Source of the DNA: Xanthobacteraceae bacterium
Lineage (GTDB): Bacteria > Pseudomonadota > Alphaproteobacteria > Rhizobiales > Xanthobacteraceae
Direction: 5' to 3'
Assembly (NCBI GenBank): GCA_019745775.1
Contig: JAIESR010000040.1
Span: forward strand, 46,058 to 110,057
DNA: 64,000 bases
Positions 48,817 through 58,410 of the stretch are shown here, one piece after another. Made by a program: the position numbers and the translations under genes. The notes under the pieces were generated by a model. That model did not search any database, was not told the origin of the DNA, and saw only the letters and a program-made list of their open reading frames with translations. Each line of letters begins with the position of its first letter. The stretch's first letter is position 1.

Positions 48817-49388
48817 TGCCGCTCCCGCCAGGCGATCGCAATGCTCAACGGGATAAGGACCAGCAGCACCCACCAGATCGGCCAGCGCAGTAGCCCGATG
48901 GTGACAAACACGAGCACTGCCATGGCGCACATCAGCCAGTTCTTCTCCTCGAACAGCGGCTCGGCCATCTTGCCGGTCATGCTGATAACCAAGCCGGCCG
49001 CGGCGGCGGCCACGCCCGTCAGCATGCGCTGCAACGCCTCAATGGTGCCGAAGATCGAATAGAGGAACGCAAAGAAGATCACGATCACCATGCCCGGACC
49101 GATCAAGCCGATCAGCGCCACGGCGGCGCCAGGCAGGCCGCGAATGCTGCGGCCGAACACCACCGAGAGATTGACGATCGTGGGACCAGGCAGGATCTGA
49201 CAGAGCGCGTAGGCATCGTTGAATTCCGCCGGCGTCATCCATTTGCGCTGATCGACCAGCATGCGCCGCGACCAATACAGCACGCCGCCGAAGCCGGAGA
49301 GCGAGATGATCGCGAAGGCGATGAAGAGTTCGAGGACGGTGGGTGGTTCAGCAGGCTTTGGCGCGGCGTCGGACGTCGGTTGCGACAT
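48813..49388 (-). CDS. chrA: Chromate transporter subunit, half 1 (ChrA-like)
   Basis: 191 residues from the ATG at 49388. About six hydrophobic segments, with the motif SLSGFGGVLYWSRRMLVDQ (equivalent of the FGG-A-P region) and AYALCQILPGPTIVNLSVVF. It is the partner of the half encoded immediately after it (4-base ATGA overlap). The two halves share low identity and are thought to insert with opposite topology. Annotated from family knowledge; chromate as substrate is not proven. Confidence 0.88.
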   Translation of the reverse strand: MSQPTSDAAPKPAEPPTVLELFIAFAIISLSGFGGVLYWSRRMLVDQRKWMTPAEFNDAYALCQILPGPTIVNLSVVFGRSIRGLPGAAVALIGLIGPGMVIVIFFAFLYSIFGTIEALQRMLTGVAAAAAGLVISMTGKMAEPLFEEKNWLMCAMAVLVFVTIGLLRWPIWWVLLVLIPLSIAIAWRERQ

Positions 49389-49534
49389 GATCTGCACACT
49401 AAGCTTCGCTCGCATCGGTGGCCAAACGATTTTCGGCGGCCGCGCACAGCGCCTTGGCGGTGCCTGCGGCCCGTGAAATTGACCCCCACGGCCGGACACC
49501 ACGGTCTTTTTTCGTCAACCTTCCGCGCCTATAT

Positions 49535-49862
49535 TCAGGGAGCCGGGGTAACCCGGCTATGGCGATAAATGGCCGTCGTAATAAACCCATCGGACCCGGG
49601 GGCAGTACCCGGCGGCTCCACCAGAATCCAAGCCGCGGATGGCTTCTGGCGGGGCCGAAATAGGATCGACGAGGGCGTAAAGGGCGTGCTTTTGCTCGGC
49701 ATGGTTCCGCCGTTATCGGGCCACTTTCATAGTTGCCAACGACAACTATGCTCCGGTTGCTCAGGCTGCGTAACGCAGTCTGAAAGACCGATCTAAAGCC
49801 CTGACGGGTTAAGCTCCGGCAGGCGGGGTTCGGAGGCACCTGGCAACAGAAGCCTCCACTTT
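49535..49862 (+). ncRNA. ssrA: Two-piece (permuted) transfer-messenger RNA
   Basis: The acceptor piece comes first and ends CGGCGGCTCCACCA at 49623; the coding piece begins GGGGCCGAAATAGG at 49651, and GGGGCCG pairs with CGGCTCC to rebuild the acceptor stem. This reversed order is the circularly permuted form of alphaproteobacteria; the 27 bases between the pieces are removed. The tag frame at 49735-49773 encodes ANDNYAPVAQAA, stop. The coding piece ends near a GGAGGC / GCCTCC hairpin at ~49832-49856. Outer ends are approximate. It rescues stalled ribosomes and marks the product for ClpXP. Confidence 0.93.
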
Positions 49863-50048
49863 CTTCCGTTCGTGTTCGCCCACCACCCGACCCCGAAAGC
49901 GCGCTTTTTTTGTTCGCGACGACGTTGCCGGTGCCTTTCGACACCTGGTGCCGGGTACGGCGGCGGCCGGGCTGGCATTGGCGCGGCCCGATGACCACGT
50001 TATTGTCGGGTTGATTCACTGCTATCGAGCCCGAACGCTGTCGAGCCC

Positions 50049-50672
50049 ATGACCATCGATCACATCCGCTACGACATCCTGACCCAAGACGCGCTGCGCG
50101 GCGTCGTGCGCACCGTATTGGAGGATGCCGCGCGGAACGGTCTACCCGGCGAGCATCATTTCTACATCGCCTTCGACACCCGCGCGGACGGCGTGAAGCT
50201 TTCGCAGCGTATGCGGGCGCAATATCCCGAGGAGATGACCGTCGTTCTCCAGCATCAGTTCTGGGACCTGGTGGCGAGCGACGAGCAATTCGAGGTCGGA
50301 CTCTCTTTCGGCGGCGTGCCCGAGCGGGTGGTGGTGCCCTACGCTGCAATCAAGAGCTTCGTCGATCCGTCGGTGCAGTTCGGAGTTCAGTTCGAGACGC
50401 TGGTCGCGACCGAAGACGCGGAAGGCGAAAAGGCGGCCGACGCTGCGGAGAAGCCGGCGCGCCCACCGGCCGAACACCGTCCCACATCCGAAGTCGCCCC
50501 GGTGCCGACGCCTGCCAATCCGCAAGCGATCGACCCAGCCCCCGCCAATCCGCCGTCTGCCAAGAAGTCGCCGGGCAAGAAACCGGCCGCGGAACAGAAG
50601 GCCAAGGATGCCAGCGACACGCCTGCCGGTGGCGCTCAAGTGGTGAGCCTCGATCGCTTCCGCAAAAAGTGA
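50049..50672 (+). CDS. sspB: SspB-alpha, adaptor that delivers tagged proteins to ClpXP
   Basis: 207 residues. The N-terminal 120 residues form the SspB fold: [20 protein letters not shown], then [31 protein letters not shown] and [17 protein letters not shown], the region that grips the ssrA tag. A long Pro/Ala/Lys linker follows, and the protein ends [10 protein letters not shown], the short ClpX-binding tail seen in alphaproteobacterial SspB. It sits about 190 bases after ssrA on the same strand, so the tag-making RNA and the tag-reading adaptor are neighbours. Confidence 0.92.
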   Translation: MTIDHIRYDILTQDALRGVVRTVLEDAARNGLPGEHHFYIAFDTRADGVKLSQRMRAQYPEEMTVVLQHQFWDLVASDEQFEVGLSFGGVPERVVVPYAAIKSFVDPSVQFGVQFETLVATEDAEGEKAADAAEKPARPPAEHRPTSEVAPVPTPANPQAIDPAPANPPSAKKSPGKKPAAEQKAKDASDTPAGGAQVVSLDRFRKK

Positions 50673-50709
50673 CGCCCGGAAGGTTCGAAGCATTGGCATC
50701 GGACCGGAC

Positions 50710-52125
50710 ATGACCAGACCACCCCGAAAGTCCGCAAGCGCCACCCGCACCGAGAGCGACACTCTCGGCCCCATCGAAGTCGAGCACGAGCGCTTGTGGG
50801 GCGCCCAGACCGAACGTTCCCGGCGCAATTTCCGGATCGGCGACGAGCGCATGCCGATTGCGTTGGTCCGCGCGCTTGGCGTGGTGAAGCGCGCTTCCGC
50901 AGACGTGAACAATTCGCTGGGCTCGCTTGATAGCCGCCGCGCCGCTGCGATCGCGCGCGCCGCGCAGGAGGTGATCGACGGGAAGTTCGACGATCAATTC
51001 CCGCTCGTAGTCTGGCAGACCGGCTCCGGCACCCAGACCAACATGAACGCCAACGAAGTGATCGCAGCCCGCGCCAACGAGATCCTCGGCGGCAAGCGCG
51101 GCGCCAAGTCGCCGGTGCATGCCAACGATCACGTCAATATGAGCCAGTCGTCGAACGACGCCTTCCCGACCGCAATGCACGTCGCCGCAGCGACCGAGAT
51201 CGCGCACCGGCTGATCCCCGCCCTCACCCATTTGCAGCGCGCGCTTCACCGCAAGAGCAAACAGTTTGCGAGGATCGTGAAGATCGGCCGCACCCACACC
51301 CAGGATGCAACCCCGTTGACGCTCGGCCAGGAATTCTCCGGCTACGTCTCCCAGGTACAGAACGGGATTGTCCGCACACGGCTTGGTTTGAAAGAACTCT
51401 ATCCGCTTGCACAAGGCGGTACTGCGGTCGGCACCGGGCTCAATGCCAAGCCGCAATTCGCCAAGCGCGTCGCCAAACGGATTGCGCGGCTCACCGGACT
51501 TCCGTTCGTCAGCGCACCCAACAAGTTCGAAGCGCTGGCGGCGCATGACGCGATCGTGTTCGCGCATGGTGCACTGACCTCGGTCGCGACGGGGCTGTTC
51601 AAGATCGCCAACGACATCCGGTTCCTGGGCTCGGGGCCGCGCTCCGGCCTCGGTGAATTGATCCTGCCGGAGAACGAGCCGGGCTCGTCGATCATGCCGG
51701 GCAAGGTGAACCCCACGCAGACAGAGGCCCTGACCATGGTCTGCTGCCAGGTGTTCGGAAACCACACCACCATCACCACCGCCGCAAGCCAGGGCCACTT
51801 CGAGCTCAACGTCTACAAGCCGGTGATAATCGCCGCGATGCTGCAATCGATCCGGCTGCTCGCCGACTCGGCCCGCTCCTTTGCGGACAACTGCGTGGTA
51901 GGCATCCGTGCCGACAAGGCGCGCATTCGCGAACTCATGGAGCGTTCGCTGATGCTGGTCACTGTGCTCGCGCCAAAGATCGGCTACGAGCGCGCCGCCG
52001 CAATCGCCAAGGCCGCGCACGCCAGAGGTACGACGTTACGCGAAGAAGCGCTGCGTCTCGGCTACGTCTCGGCTGCGGATTTCGATCGGCTGGTCCGACC
52101 GGAGAAGATGACGCGTTCCGGTTGA
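50710..52125 (+). CDS. fumC: Class II fumarate hydratase
   Basis: 471 residues, the usual size. It hydrates fumarate to malate in the citric acid cycle and needs no iron-sulfur cluster. Signatures are [57 protein letters not shown], and the superfamily hallmark [13 protein letters not shown] (about residues 325-337), where the Ser is catalytic. It starts 37 bases after sspB and may be transcribed with it. Confidence 0.96.
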   Translation: MTRPPRKSASATRTESDTLGPIEVEHERLWGAQTERSRRNFRIGDERMPIALVRALGVVKRASADVNNSLGSLDSRRAAAIARAAQEVIDGKFDDQFPLVVWQTGSGTQTNMNANEVIAARANEILGGKRGAKSPVHANDHVNMSQSSNDAFPTAMHVAAATEIAHRLIPALTHLQRALHRKSKQFARIVKIGRTHTQDATPLTLGQEFSGYVSQVQNGIVRTRLGLKELYPLAQGGTAVGTGLNAKPQFAKRVAKRIARLTGLPFVSAPNKFEALAAHDAIVFAHGALTSVATGLFKIANDIRFLGSGPRSGLGELILPENEPGSSIMPGKVNPTQTEALTMVCCQVFGNHTTITTAASQGHFELNVYKPVIIAAMLQSIRLLADSARSFADNCVVGIRADKARIRELMERSLMLVTVLAPKIGYERAAAIAKAAHARGTTLREEALRLGYVSAADFDRLVRPEKMTRSG

Positions 52126-52580
52126 GCATTGGGCCGGCTTGTCGCGCAATTGATTCGCTAAGAACAGTTGGTACGCAGTGCCGGATCGCGCCTCGGACGT
52201 CTGAAAGCGGTACATGGGTGCGCGCCCACAGCTTCACCGAAAAAAAGTTTTCGTGATACCTCGCAAATTTTTTGTGGGAACCAAACCCGCCCGCTCGGCG
52301 TTGGCGAGACCAGCTCGACGGCCGGAATTTTCCGATTATGCGGATTTGGCGGTGCTTTTTGTGAGGCGCCAGTCCGCCCGATTCCTGAAATTTTGGCGGC
52401 CTGTTCTCTCCTGAGGGCCGTCCCGGTCGAGTTCGGGGCCCTTCGCCTTTATTTTCCGCATAGCCAGAGCAGGATTTGCGGCCCCTTGCCACGGTAAGAA
52501 CGCATTTAACGCAGAAGCACAGGGATAACGCCGGACCCGAACACTTGTAACAAACCCGGCAGTTATCGAGGCGGCACGGG
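52126..52580. other. Intergenic region, no gene seen
   Basis: About 455 bases, unusually AT-rich in short runs (AAAAAAAG, AAATTTTTTG near 52240-52275). No frame has protein-like composition, and I see no clear tRNA, repeat or terminator. A GAGG ribosome site for the DUF4169 gene lies at 52568. Promoter elements are likely but not obvious. Confidence 0.3.
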
Positions 52581-52769
52581 ATGGGTGACGTCATCAACTT
52601 TCGCAAGGCTCGCAAGATTGCCGAGCGGTCGCTGCATGGGGGTCGCGCAGCGGTCAATCGGCTACGCTACGGCCGCACCAAGGCCGAAAGCAATCTTCAG
52701 ACCGCGCGCGACGCCAAAGCCCATCACGATCTCGATCAACACCGGGTCGACACGGGAGATGAGCGATGA
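52581..52769 (+). CDS. DUF4169 family protein
   Basis: A 62-residue basic protein that begins MGDVINFRKARKIAERSLH, the family's hallmark opening (INFRKARK), followed by a helical stretch with many Lys, Arg and His. It overlaps the following RHH gene by 4 bases (ATGA), an arrangement conserved in Rhizobiales. Function unknown; the small basic form would suit nucleic acid binding. Confidence 0.82.
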   Translation: MGDVINFRKARKIAERSLHGGRAAVNRLRYGRTKAESNLQTARDAKAHHDLDQHRVDTGDER

Positions 52770-53065
52770 AGTCGCCGGTAATTAAACGCTCTATCGTTAT
52801 CGCTGGCCACAAGACCAGCGTCAGCCTTGAAGATGCGTTCTGGAAGGGGTTGAAGGATATTGCGGGCACGCGTGACATGACGCTGTCGGAACTCGTCGCG
52901 GCGATCGACTCCGATCGTCGGCATGGCAATCTTTCGTCAGCAATTCGCCTGTTCGTCCTTGATCACTATCGCAACCAGTATTCCGAAGAACGCAGCGGCC
53001 GCGGCACGACCCGCGAGCTGATCGCACCACGTCCCTCCTCGTCACCGATGCTACGGGCCGAGTAG
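52766..53065 (+). CDS. Ribbon-helix-helix (RHH_4-type) protein
   Basis: A 99-residue protein with a short strand (IKRSIVIAGHKTSVSLEDAF) then two helices (WKGLKDIAGTRDMTLSELVA), and the typical LSSAIRLFVLDHY near residue 60. The order matches RHH_4 family proteins that follow DUF4169 genes. Probably a small DNA-binding protein; its target is unknown. Its last 15 bases overlap the end of the convergent AsmA gene. Confidence 0.8.
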   Translation: MKSPVIKRSIVIAGHKTSVSLEDAFWKGLKDIAGTRDMTLSELVAAIDSDRRHGNLSSAIRLFVLDHYRNQYSEERSGRGTTRELIAPRPSSSPMLRAE

Positions 53066-56000
53066 GTTCTCAAGCCAGGAACGAGACGCCGGCCGTTGCG
53101 GCTGTGCTTGCTTCGGCGGCGGCATTTGTTGACGTGCCGCAGCCGGCGGCCGGATATCGGTCGGCGGCGAGGGTATCGTTTTGGCTGCGGGGGCGCGCTG
53201 CTGTGGCGGCGAGGCCTTCGGCACCTGTTGCGGCGTGGCGGGCGTCACCTTGTCCGGTGCATTCGTCACGTTCGGCAGCGGCTTCGGCAAAGCCGAGGTC
53301 GTGGGCGGCACGGGGAGCTCGCGACCGGATTGCAGCGCGTCGATGCGCTTGTCCTTCTCTTCGATGGCGCGCATCGCGAGCCAGCTGGTGAATGCAGCCA
53401 CATCCAGCGTCCGCCTGGGCGCTTCGAACGGCCCGCGTAGCGCCAGCGCGATCTCGGGCCGCACACCTTCGAGCACGCCGGATCCCGGCGCGCCCGACAG
53501 CACCATCCGCGCGTCAATCGCGCTGCCCGACAGATCGACACCGAGCGACACGCCGAGTTCGGCGTCGTTGGCACGGATCGCCGTATTGGCGAGACGCAAC
53601 TGACCGGCGGCGATCGCGATCTCGCCCTGGGCCAGCGCGACGTTCAGCGCGCCATTGCCGAGCGCGGCTTCGGTGCGGTCGCTGATCCTCACCGCATCGA
53701 TCGGCAGGCCGTCATCCACGCTGCGGATCACGGCGGCGAACACCGCGGGATTGGCCCGCATGATCTGGCCGTCCTGGATCGTGAACGTCCCGTCGCCGTT
53801 GAGCGCACCGATCAGCGCGATCGGGCTGCGTCCGGTGCCCTGCAGGTCGAGATCGATGGTGGCACGGCCGGTCAGCGCGCCCTCGCCCGGCAGCAGATCG
53901 GCAAGATCGGCACCCGCGAAGCGCACACGCGCATCGAGGCTCAAGCCACCCTCGCCGCGCTCGAAGCTGATCGAGCCGGCCACGCGCCCGCCCGCGATCG
54001 AGCCGTCGATCTCCTCGAGGGCGAATGAGCTCTGGCCGAAATGGAGGGTGCCGCGCATGTTGGCAATGCCAAGCTGCGGCGAGAGCGCCACGCGGCCGAC
54101 GCGGAGCTTCACCCCGCCTTCGACAGTGCCGATCAGGCCGCGCTCGAACGGCTCGGACGGCCAGCTTCCGCCGGTCACCGGCGGCAGACCGACCATCGCC
54201 GCAATCGTCGCCGGCAGATGCAAGGCGCCGAGCGACAGCTCGCCGCCGAGGCTGATAGGATCGTCGAAACCGATGGTAAGCCGGCCATTGATATTGGTGC
54301 CGGCCACCGTCCCGGTAATGTCACTCAGGCTGATCTTGCCTTCGGCCAGCGCAAGCCGCGCCGACCCCGCAGCCGGCAGCGATTCCGCCCCCGCGCCGGT
54401 AACGCGCGGCGAACGGATATTCGCACCCGCGACCTTGGCTTCCATGTCGGCCGTCGGACCGCGGCTGCCGGTGAGGCGCACGCGACCCTTGGCGGCGGTG
54501 TCGAGATTGCCGGCGACCAGCCGCCCGTCGACGGCCATCTCGCCGTCGATGGCGCCGCGCGCCGACACCGTGACGCGCCCGGCGCCCTTCTCGACGGTGA
54601 TGAAGCGATCGAGGCCGAGCAGCGCAATGATTGCGCCGGCGTCGGGCGCCGCGATGTCGCCGACGAGATTCGTGTGCGCCGAGCGCAGCCGCGCCAGGCC
54701 GGCGATGGTCAGGTCTTCGCTGTTGGCGTTGACGTCGCCATTGAGCGCGACCCGCAGTGCGCCGGCGCTGCCGTCGATCCTGAAACGTCCGTTCGACTCC
54801 GACGGCGCTGCACCGGCCCTGACCTCGAACGCAGCATTGAGCTTCGCGGGCGCCACGCGGGCGGCATTGCGGCGCAGCTCCGCGGCGGCCTCCGGCGACC
54901 AGCGTTCCAGCAGCGCGGCCACGCCGTCGAGCCGGCGGGCGTCGAGATCGAGATTCATGATGCCGCGCGGCGCGCGCGCGCGCGTATCGATATTGCCGGT
55001 GACCGCCAGTGACACGCCGCCGAAGTCGCCGATGCCAAGCCGTTCGACATTGACCCCGTTGGCGTCGAAGCGCATGCCGATGTCGGCGCGTCTCGCCTCG
55101 ACGCCGGCGAGCGTCGCACGGTCGACCTTGGCCGAAAGCAGGCCCTCGCGCGGCATCTCGAATACCGATCCCTCGAACAGGCTCCGCAGCAGGCCATACG
55201 CGCGATCAAGATCGATATCGGGCGCGCTCATGACCGCTTCGATGCGCGGCGGCTGTTGATCCCGCCCCCAGGCATAAGCCAGCCGCCCTTCGACCGACAT
55301 GCGGTCGAGCTCGGCCTTGAGGCGGTCGACCGCGACTTCGTCGCTGCTGAGCTTGAAGTCGCCGTCGACGCTCAGACTGGTCGCGGCGGCGATCTGATCC
55401 TCGGGACGATCCGTCAGCCACGCGAGCAGCGTGCGCGGATCCTTCGACGACAGCCGCGTCCGCCCTGAGAACGAAATACCCTCGGCGACGCCCAGCCGTC
55501 CCGCCATCGCCAGTTGCGACAATCCAGGGGCGCGCAGTTCGAGCTTCTCGATATCCCAGCCATTTGCCGTGCTCGCAAAGTCAGCGCTGAACCGTTGCAG
55601 CGTCGCTCCGGCAAGGGTCAGGCTTTCGACGCTGATACCGAGCGACACCGGGAGTGGCAGCCGCTGCGACCCCGCGAAAAGGTCCGCAAAGGTCTTGATG
55701 GCGACAAGCGGCCGGCGCTGCTGCGGCTCCGGCAACGCCAGGATGCGATCGAGATCGATCTGCGGCGACGACAGCACGCCGATCAGACGCGGCGCGGCGC
55801 CGAAATTGATGCGCGCATCGCCGCGCAGCCGGATCGGCCGCTCGTCGGGGCCGTATTGGAATTCGATCTGCTCGACCACGGCACGGGTGCTGTTGCCGTC
55901 GAGCTTGCCGGTCAGTCGCCACGGCTCGAGAATCTCGGCCTGCGACCCCGACGGCGCGCGCGTGACCGGACGCGCGAACGTCAGGTTGCCGGTGAAGCCC

Positions 56001-56689
56001 GGCGCGCCGTTGTCGACCGAGAGGAAGCCCTCGGTGTCGAACGTCAGCGGCCGGTCGATCGGGTCGATCCCAAACCGCACGCGCAGGCGGCCGTCGCCGA
56101 CGCGGCTCATCGCCAGCCGATAGGGATAGTGCATGCCGTCGGCGTAGAACGATCCCGCGCCTTTGACCGGACCCGAGAGCGTGCGCAGCTCGCCCTTGAA
56201 CTCGAGCTTGTCGAGCACCATGCCGTAGCCGCTGGCAGCGTCGGCGAGCAGCGCGCGGCTGTCCCGGATATCGAGCCGCTCAATCGAGATCGCATCCGGA
56301 TCGAAGTTCACGGACGGCGCCGGCCAGTCGAGACGCCCGTTGCGGTCGAGCGCGATCGCGATCTCGGCGCCCTCCAGGATCACGTCGGTGGCTCTGAACT
56401 CGCCGCGCGCCAGCGACCCGAGCGAGAACTCGATGCTCAGCCGGCGCGCCCGCAGCGGCCCGGCCTCGTCCCCGCGCGCGATGCTGATGCGCGACAGCTT
56501 CATCGAGGGCGTCGGCAGCAGCCGGGCCTCGATTGGCCCGGCGATGCGCACCTGGAGGCCGGTCATCCGGCTGGCCTGGGTTTCGAATTCGGCGCGGTAC
56601 TTGTTCCAGTCGACAAAATGCGGTCCGACCAGCGCTGTGACCAGCGCCAGGATCAGTGCAATCGCGATACTGAGCAGCGTTTCCTGCAC
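53051..56689 (-). CDS. AsmA family protein, 1212 residues
   Basis: The GTG at 56689 (GGAG 9 bases upstream) is taken as start, since it places one membrane anchor right at the N-terminus (LSIAIALILALVTALVGPHF). AsmA domain repeats follow, rich in beta strands (VDWNKYRAEFETQASRMTG at about 25-43, then RIAGPIEARLLPTPSMKLS). Near residues 1000-1100 is the AsmA C-terminal region with INGRLTIGF and GRATIDLDLQGTGRS. The tail is Pro/Gln/Lys-rich. Relatives bridge the periplasm and move phospholipids to the outer membrane. The gene is single and convergent with the RHH gene. Confidence 0.85.
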   Translation of the reverse strand: MQETLLSIAIALILALVTALVGPHFVDWNKYRAEFETQASRMTGLQVRIAGPIEARLLPTPSMKLSRISIARGDEAGPLRARRLSIEFSLGSLARGEFRATDVILEGAEIAIALDRNGRLDWPAPSVNFDPDAISIERLDIRDSRALLADAASGYGMVLDKLEFKGELRTLSGPVKGAGSFYADGMHYPYRLAMSRVGDGRLRVRFGIDPIDRPLTFDTEGFLSVDNGAPGFTGNLTFARPVTRAPSGSQAEILEPWRLTGKLDGNSTRAVVEQIEFQYGPDERPIRLRGDARINFGAAPRLIGVLSSPQIDLDRILALPEPQQRRPLVAIKTFADLFAGSQRLPLPVSLGISVESLTLAGATLQRFSADFASTANGWDIEKLELRAPGLSQLAMAGRLGVAEGISFSGRTRLSSKDPRTLLAWLTDRPEDQIAAATSLSVDGDFKLSSDEVAVDRLKAELDRMSVEGRLAYAWGRDQQPPRIEAVMSAPDIDLDRAYGLLRSLFEGSVFEMPREGLLSAKVDRATLAGVEARRADIGMRFDANGVNVERLGIGDFGGVSLAVTGNIDTRARAPRGIMNLDLDARRLDGVAALLERWSPEAAAELRRNAARVAPAKLNAAFEVRAGAAPSESNGRFRIDGSAGALRVALNGDVNANSEDLTIAGLARLRSAHTNLVGDIAAPDAGAIIALLGLDRFITVEKGAGRVTVSARGAIDGEMAVDGRLVAGNLDTAAKGRVRLTGSRGPTADMEAKVAGANIRSPRVTGAGAESLPAAGSARLALAEGKISLSDITGTVAGTNINGRLTIGFDDPISLGGELSLGALHLPATIAAMVGLPPVTGGSWPSEPFERGLIGTVEGGVKLRVGRVALSPQLGIANMRGTLHFGQSSFALEEIDGSIAGGRVAGSISFERGEGGLSLDARVRFAGADLADLLPGEGALTGRATIDLDLQGTGRSPIALIGALNGDGTFTIQDGQIMRANPAVFAAVIRSVDDGLPIDAVRISDRTEAALGNGALNVALAQGEIAIAAGQLRLANTAIRANDAELGVSLGVDLSGSAIDARMVLSGAPGSGVLEGVRPEIALALRGPFEAPRRTLDVAAFTSWLAMRAIEEKDKRIDALQSGRELPVPPTTSALPKPLPNVTNAPDKVTPATPQQVPKASPPQQRAPAAKTIPSPPTDIRPPAAARQQMPPPKQAQPQRPASRSWLENLLGP

Positions 56690-57570
56690 GCCGTCTCCAA
56701 CCCGGTTCCAACCGGTTATCCGGGCCCCCTCGCCGCGGACGAATTGGGCCCGGAAAACACCCCAAGCGTCAACAAAATCGAAAACGATTCGGGTTGCCGG
56801 ACCATGACCGCCGAACTCAGACACATCGGCGGCAGCGCTCCACCCCTCGACTGGGAGCGCCGATGCCTTAATTGGTGACGGTTGACGGCAAATCTATGTC
56901 GCGGACGCGGGATCGCTTTGGGCACGGTTTCTCCTTCTTGCGCGGCGACAATTCCCCGAGGCTTGCCCTTGTCTCCGCTCACAAAAGTCACGGGGCGGAG
57001 CGCCGACAAGCGCTCGGGTGCTTGCGCAGCACCCGCATTCGAGTGCGGACCACGGACGTGGCCCGCTCGCGTCCTCGCGCAGATCAGCTTTCGCAATCCG
57101 CGCTCCGGGGACGCTCGCCTCGTCACCGCGGCGGGCCGGCGGCTGCTTGTTTCTTTCACCGCCGGCGTCGGGGTGTAAGATCGGGTGTAAGATATTTTCT
57201 TGAGATTGATCATTGGCTTAGGTTCGAATCTTTCATTCTTACAGCTCTTACCACTGTGAGCGTCGCTTCGACGTGACATGGCGCGTTCGCACGTCCCTTT
57301 CGTCGCGGCGCAAAGGCGGCGGTGTCGCCCGCGCGCCCCTCGGAGAGCGGTTACGAGCCCCGCACGCCGAACCCGCATCCCGTGCCGACTCTGGCTCGCC
57401 TCCGGAAGACGCCTCGATAAGCGGGACGACAAGGAAGATAGTCATAAGGAAGAGGGCGTCAAATCAATTCGGCGGAAGGTGCATACGTCGTGTGATAACG
57501 GCGGCGCGGCGGGCAACCTCGTGCGGTGCAATCGGTGTTCTCGCCGCGCTGATTATCCCGGGATGTGAAC
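56690..57570. other. Degraded intergenic stretch, no intact gene
   Basis: About 880 bases with no convincing gene. At 57172-57196 a near-direct repeat occurs (GGGTGTAAGAT twice within 24 bases). Frames here are broken and of low protein-like quality, and the left end overlaps the natural leader of the AsmA gene. It leads into the remnant of an outer-membrane protein gene. Confidence 0.35.
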
Positions 57571-57877
57571 AGGTTTTTTGCAGACTTCGCGGCTTATGCT
57601 CTCGCAAACGTCCACGCTGACAAAGCGACGAGCGAGGTCAGCAACGGCGGCGTTACCGTTTCTGTTTCGAATGATCGCGGCGGCCGGACCGCGGGCGGCG
57701 GCGCGGAAATCGGATTCGGTAATGCCAGCATCAAGTTCGAGTACCTCTACATGCGGACGTTCGACAAAACCCGAAACCGTTCTCACCGTGCCGGTGACCT
57801 GGAACGTGCGTGTGAATACGGCGAAGGTAGGTTTGAATTACCGCTTCGGCGGCGGCCCGGTCGTTGCGCGTTACTGA
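57571..57877 (+). pseudogene. Outer-membrane beta-barrel protein remnant (Omp25/RopB-like), frameshifted
   Basis: The stretch reads ALANVHADKATSEVSNGGVT, then NDRGGRTAGGGAEIGFGNAS and IKFEYLYMRTFDKT in one frame, then from about 57765 the match continues in a different frame as ETVLTVPVTWNVRVNTAKVG and LNYRFGGGP, ending VARY, stop. WTAGGGxEY, KFEYLY and a LNYRF end are hallmarks of small rhizobial barrel porins. Only the second half of a gene is present and it carries a frameshift, so it is dead. The N-terminal signal peptide is gone. Confidence 0.8.
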
Positions 57878-57920
57878 GCGACGTTATCGAACTGTCACGA
57901 AGCTCACGGCCGATCTCGAT

Positions 57921-57947
57921 GTGGCGCGACGCCCGGTGTCGCGCCAC
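57921..57947. terminator. Perfect 10-base hairpin
   Basis: GTGGCGCGAC / GTCGCGCCAC around GCCCGGT. It follows the Omp remnant on the plus strand and also the lipoprotein-like remnant on the minus strand. Probably an old terminator; no T-run follows on the plus strand, while AGTTTT precedes it on the minus strand. Confidence 0.45.
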
Positions 57948-57966
57948 AAAACTTATGAGAACGCGA

Positions 57967-58200
57967 TCACGAGCTAGCCGGCGGCCGCTGGAACTGGATG
58001 TTGCACTTCTTCAAGACGCTCGCCTGCTCGATCGCGACCATCTGCCCCTTGAGCTGAGCCAGCTTGGCCGCCATGGGGCCGTCGCCACCCACAAGAAACG
58101 CCGCCGGCCAGAACACAACGATCGCAACACCGGTCGCGATTTGATCATTGGTTCGTTTTTGATCTTGCGCCCGACACCTGCGCGGCGCGCGCGGAAAGAA
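57967..58200 (-). pseudogene. C-terminal remnant of a small lipoprotein-like family
   Basis: The minus-strand frame ending at 57967 reads KRTNDQIATGVAIVVFWPAA, then FLVGGDGPMAAKLAQLKGQM, VAIEQASVLKKCNIQF and QRPPASS. The pattern (RTNDxIATGV, FWPA, GGxG, ELARLKG, AIEQASxxKxC) is familiar from small rhizobial lipoproteins. No start codon or signal peptide precedes it; an in-frame stop lies near 58225. So only the 3' half remains. Confidence 0.55.
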
Positions 58201-58410
58201 AGAAAGGGTGCGAGGTTACCGGTGCGATCGAAAAAGACCCTCACCCAATCGCAACTGACGCCAAAGCAGACCTCGCCGTGACTTCCGAGGGCCTTGCTGC
58301 CCATCGCTCGCTCACAGCCGGCAGGCTTGCGATTCGTCCGGTCCGTTGTAGCTTAGCTGAGACATTGAACTGTGCGAAATAGCCATGACGAGTAGGCGAA
58401 AGGGCGAAGA

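Noticed and set aside
50350..52020. 556-codon minus-strand frame opposite sspB and fumC
   Set aside because: Covers two well-identified genes in antisense; no motif.
53655..56878. Several long plus-strand frames opposite the AsmA gene
   Set aside because: Repetitive Ser/Pro/Arg translations; the minus-strand AsmA reading has a membrane anchor and family motifs.
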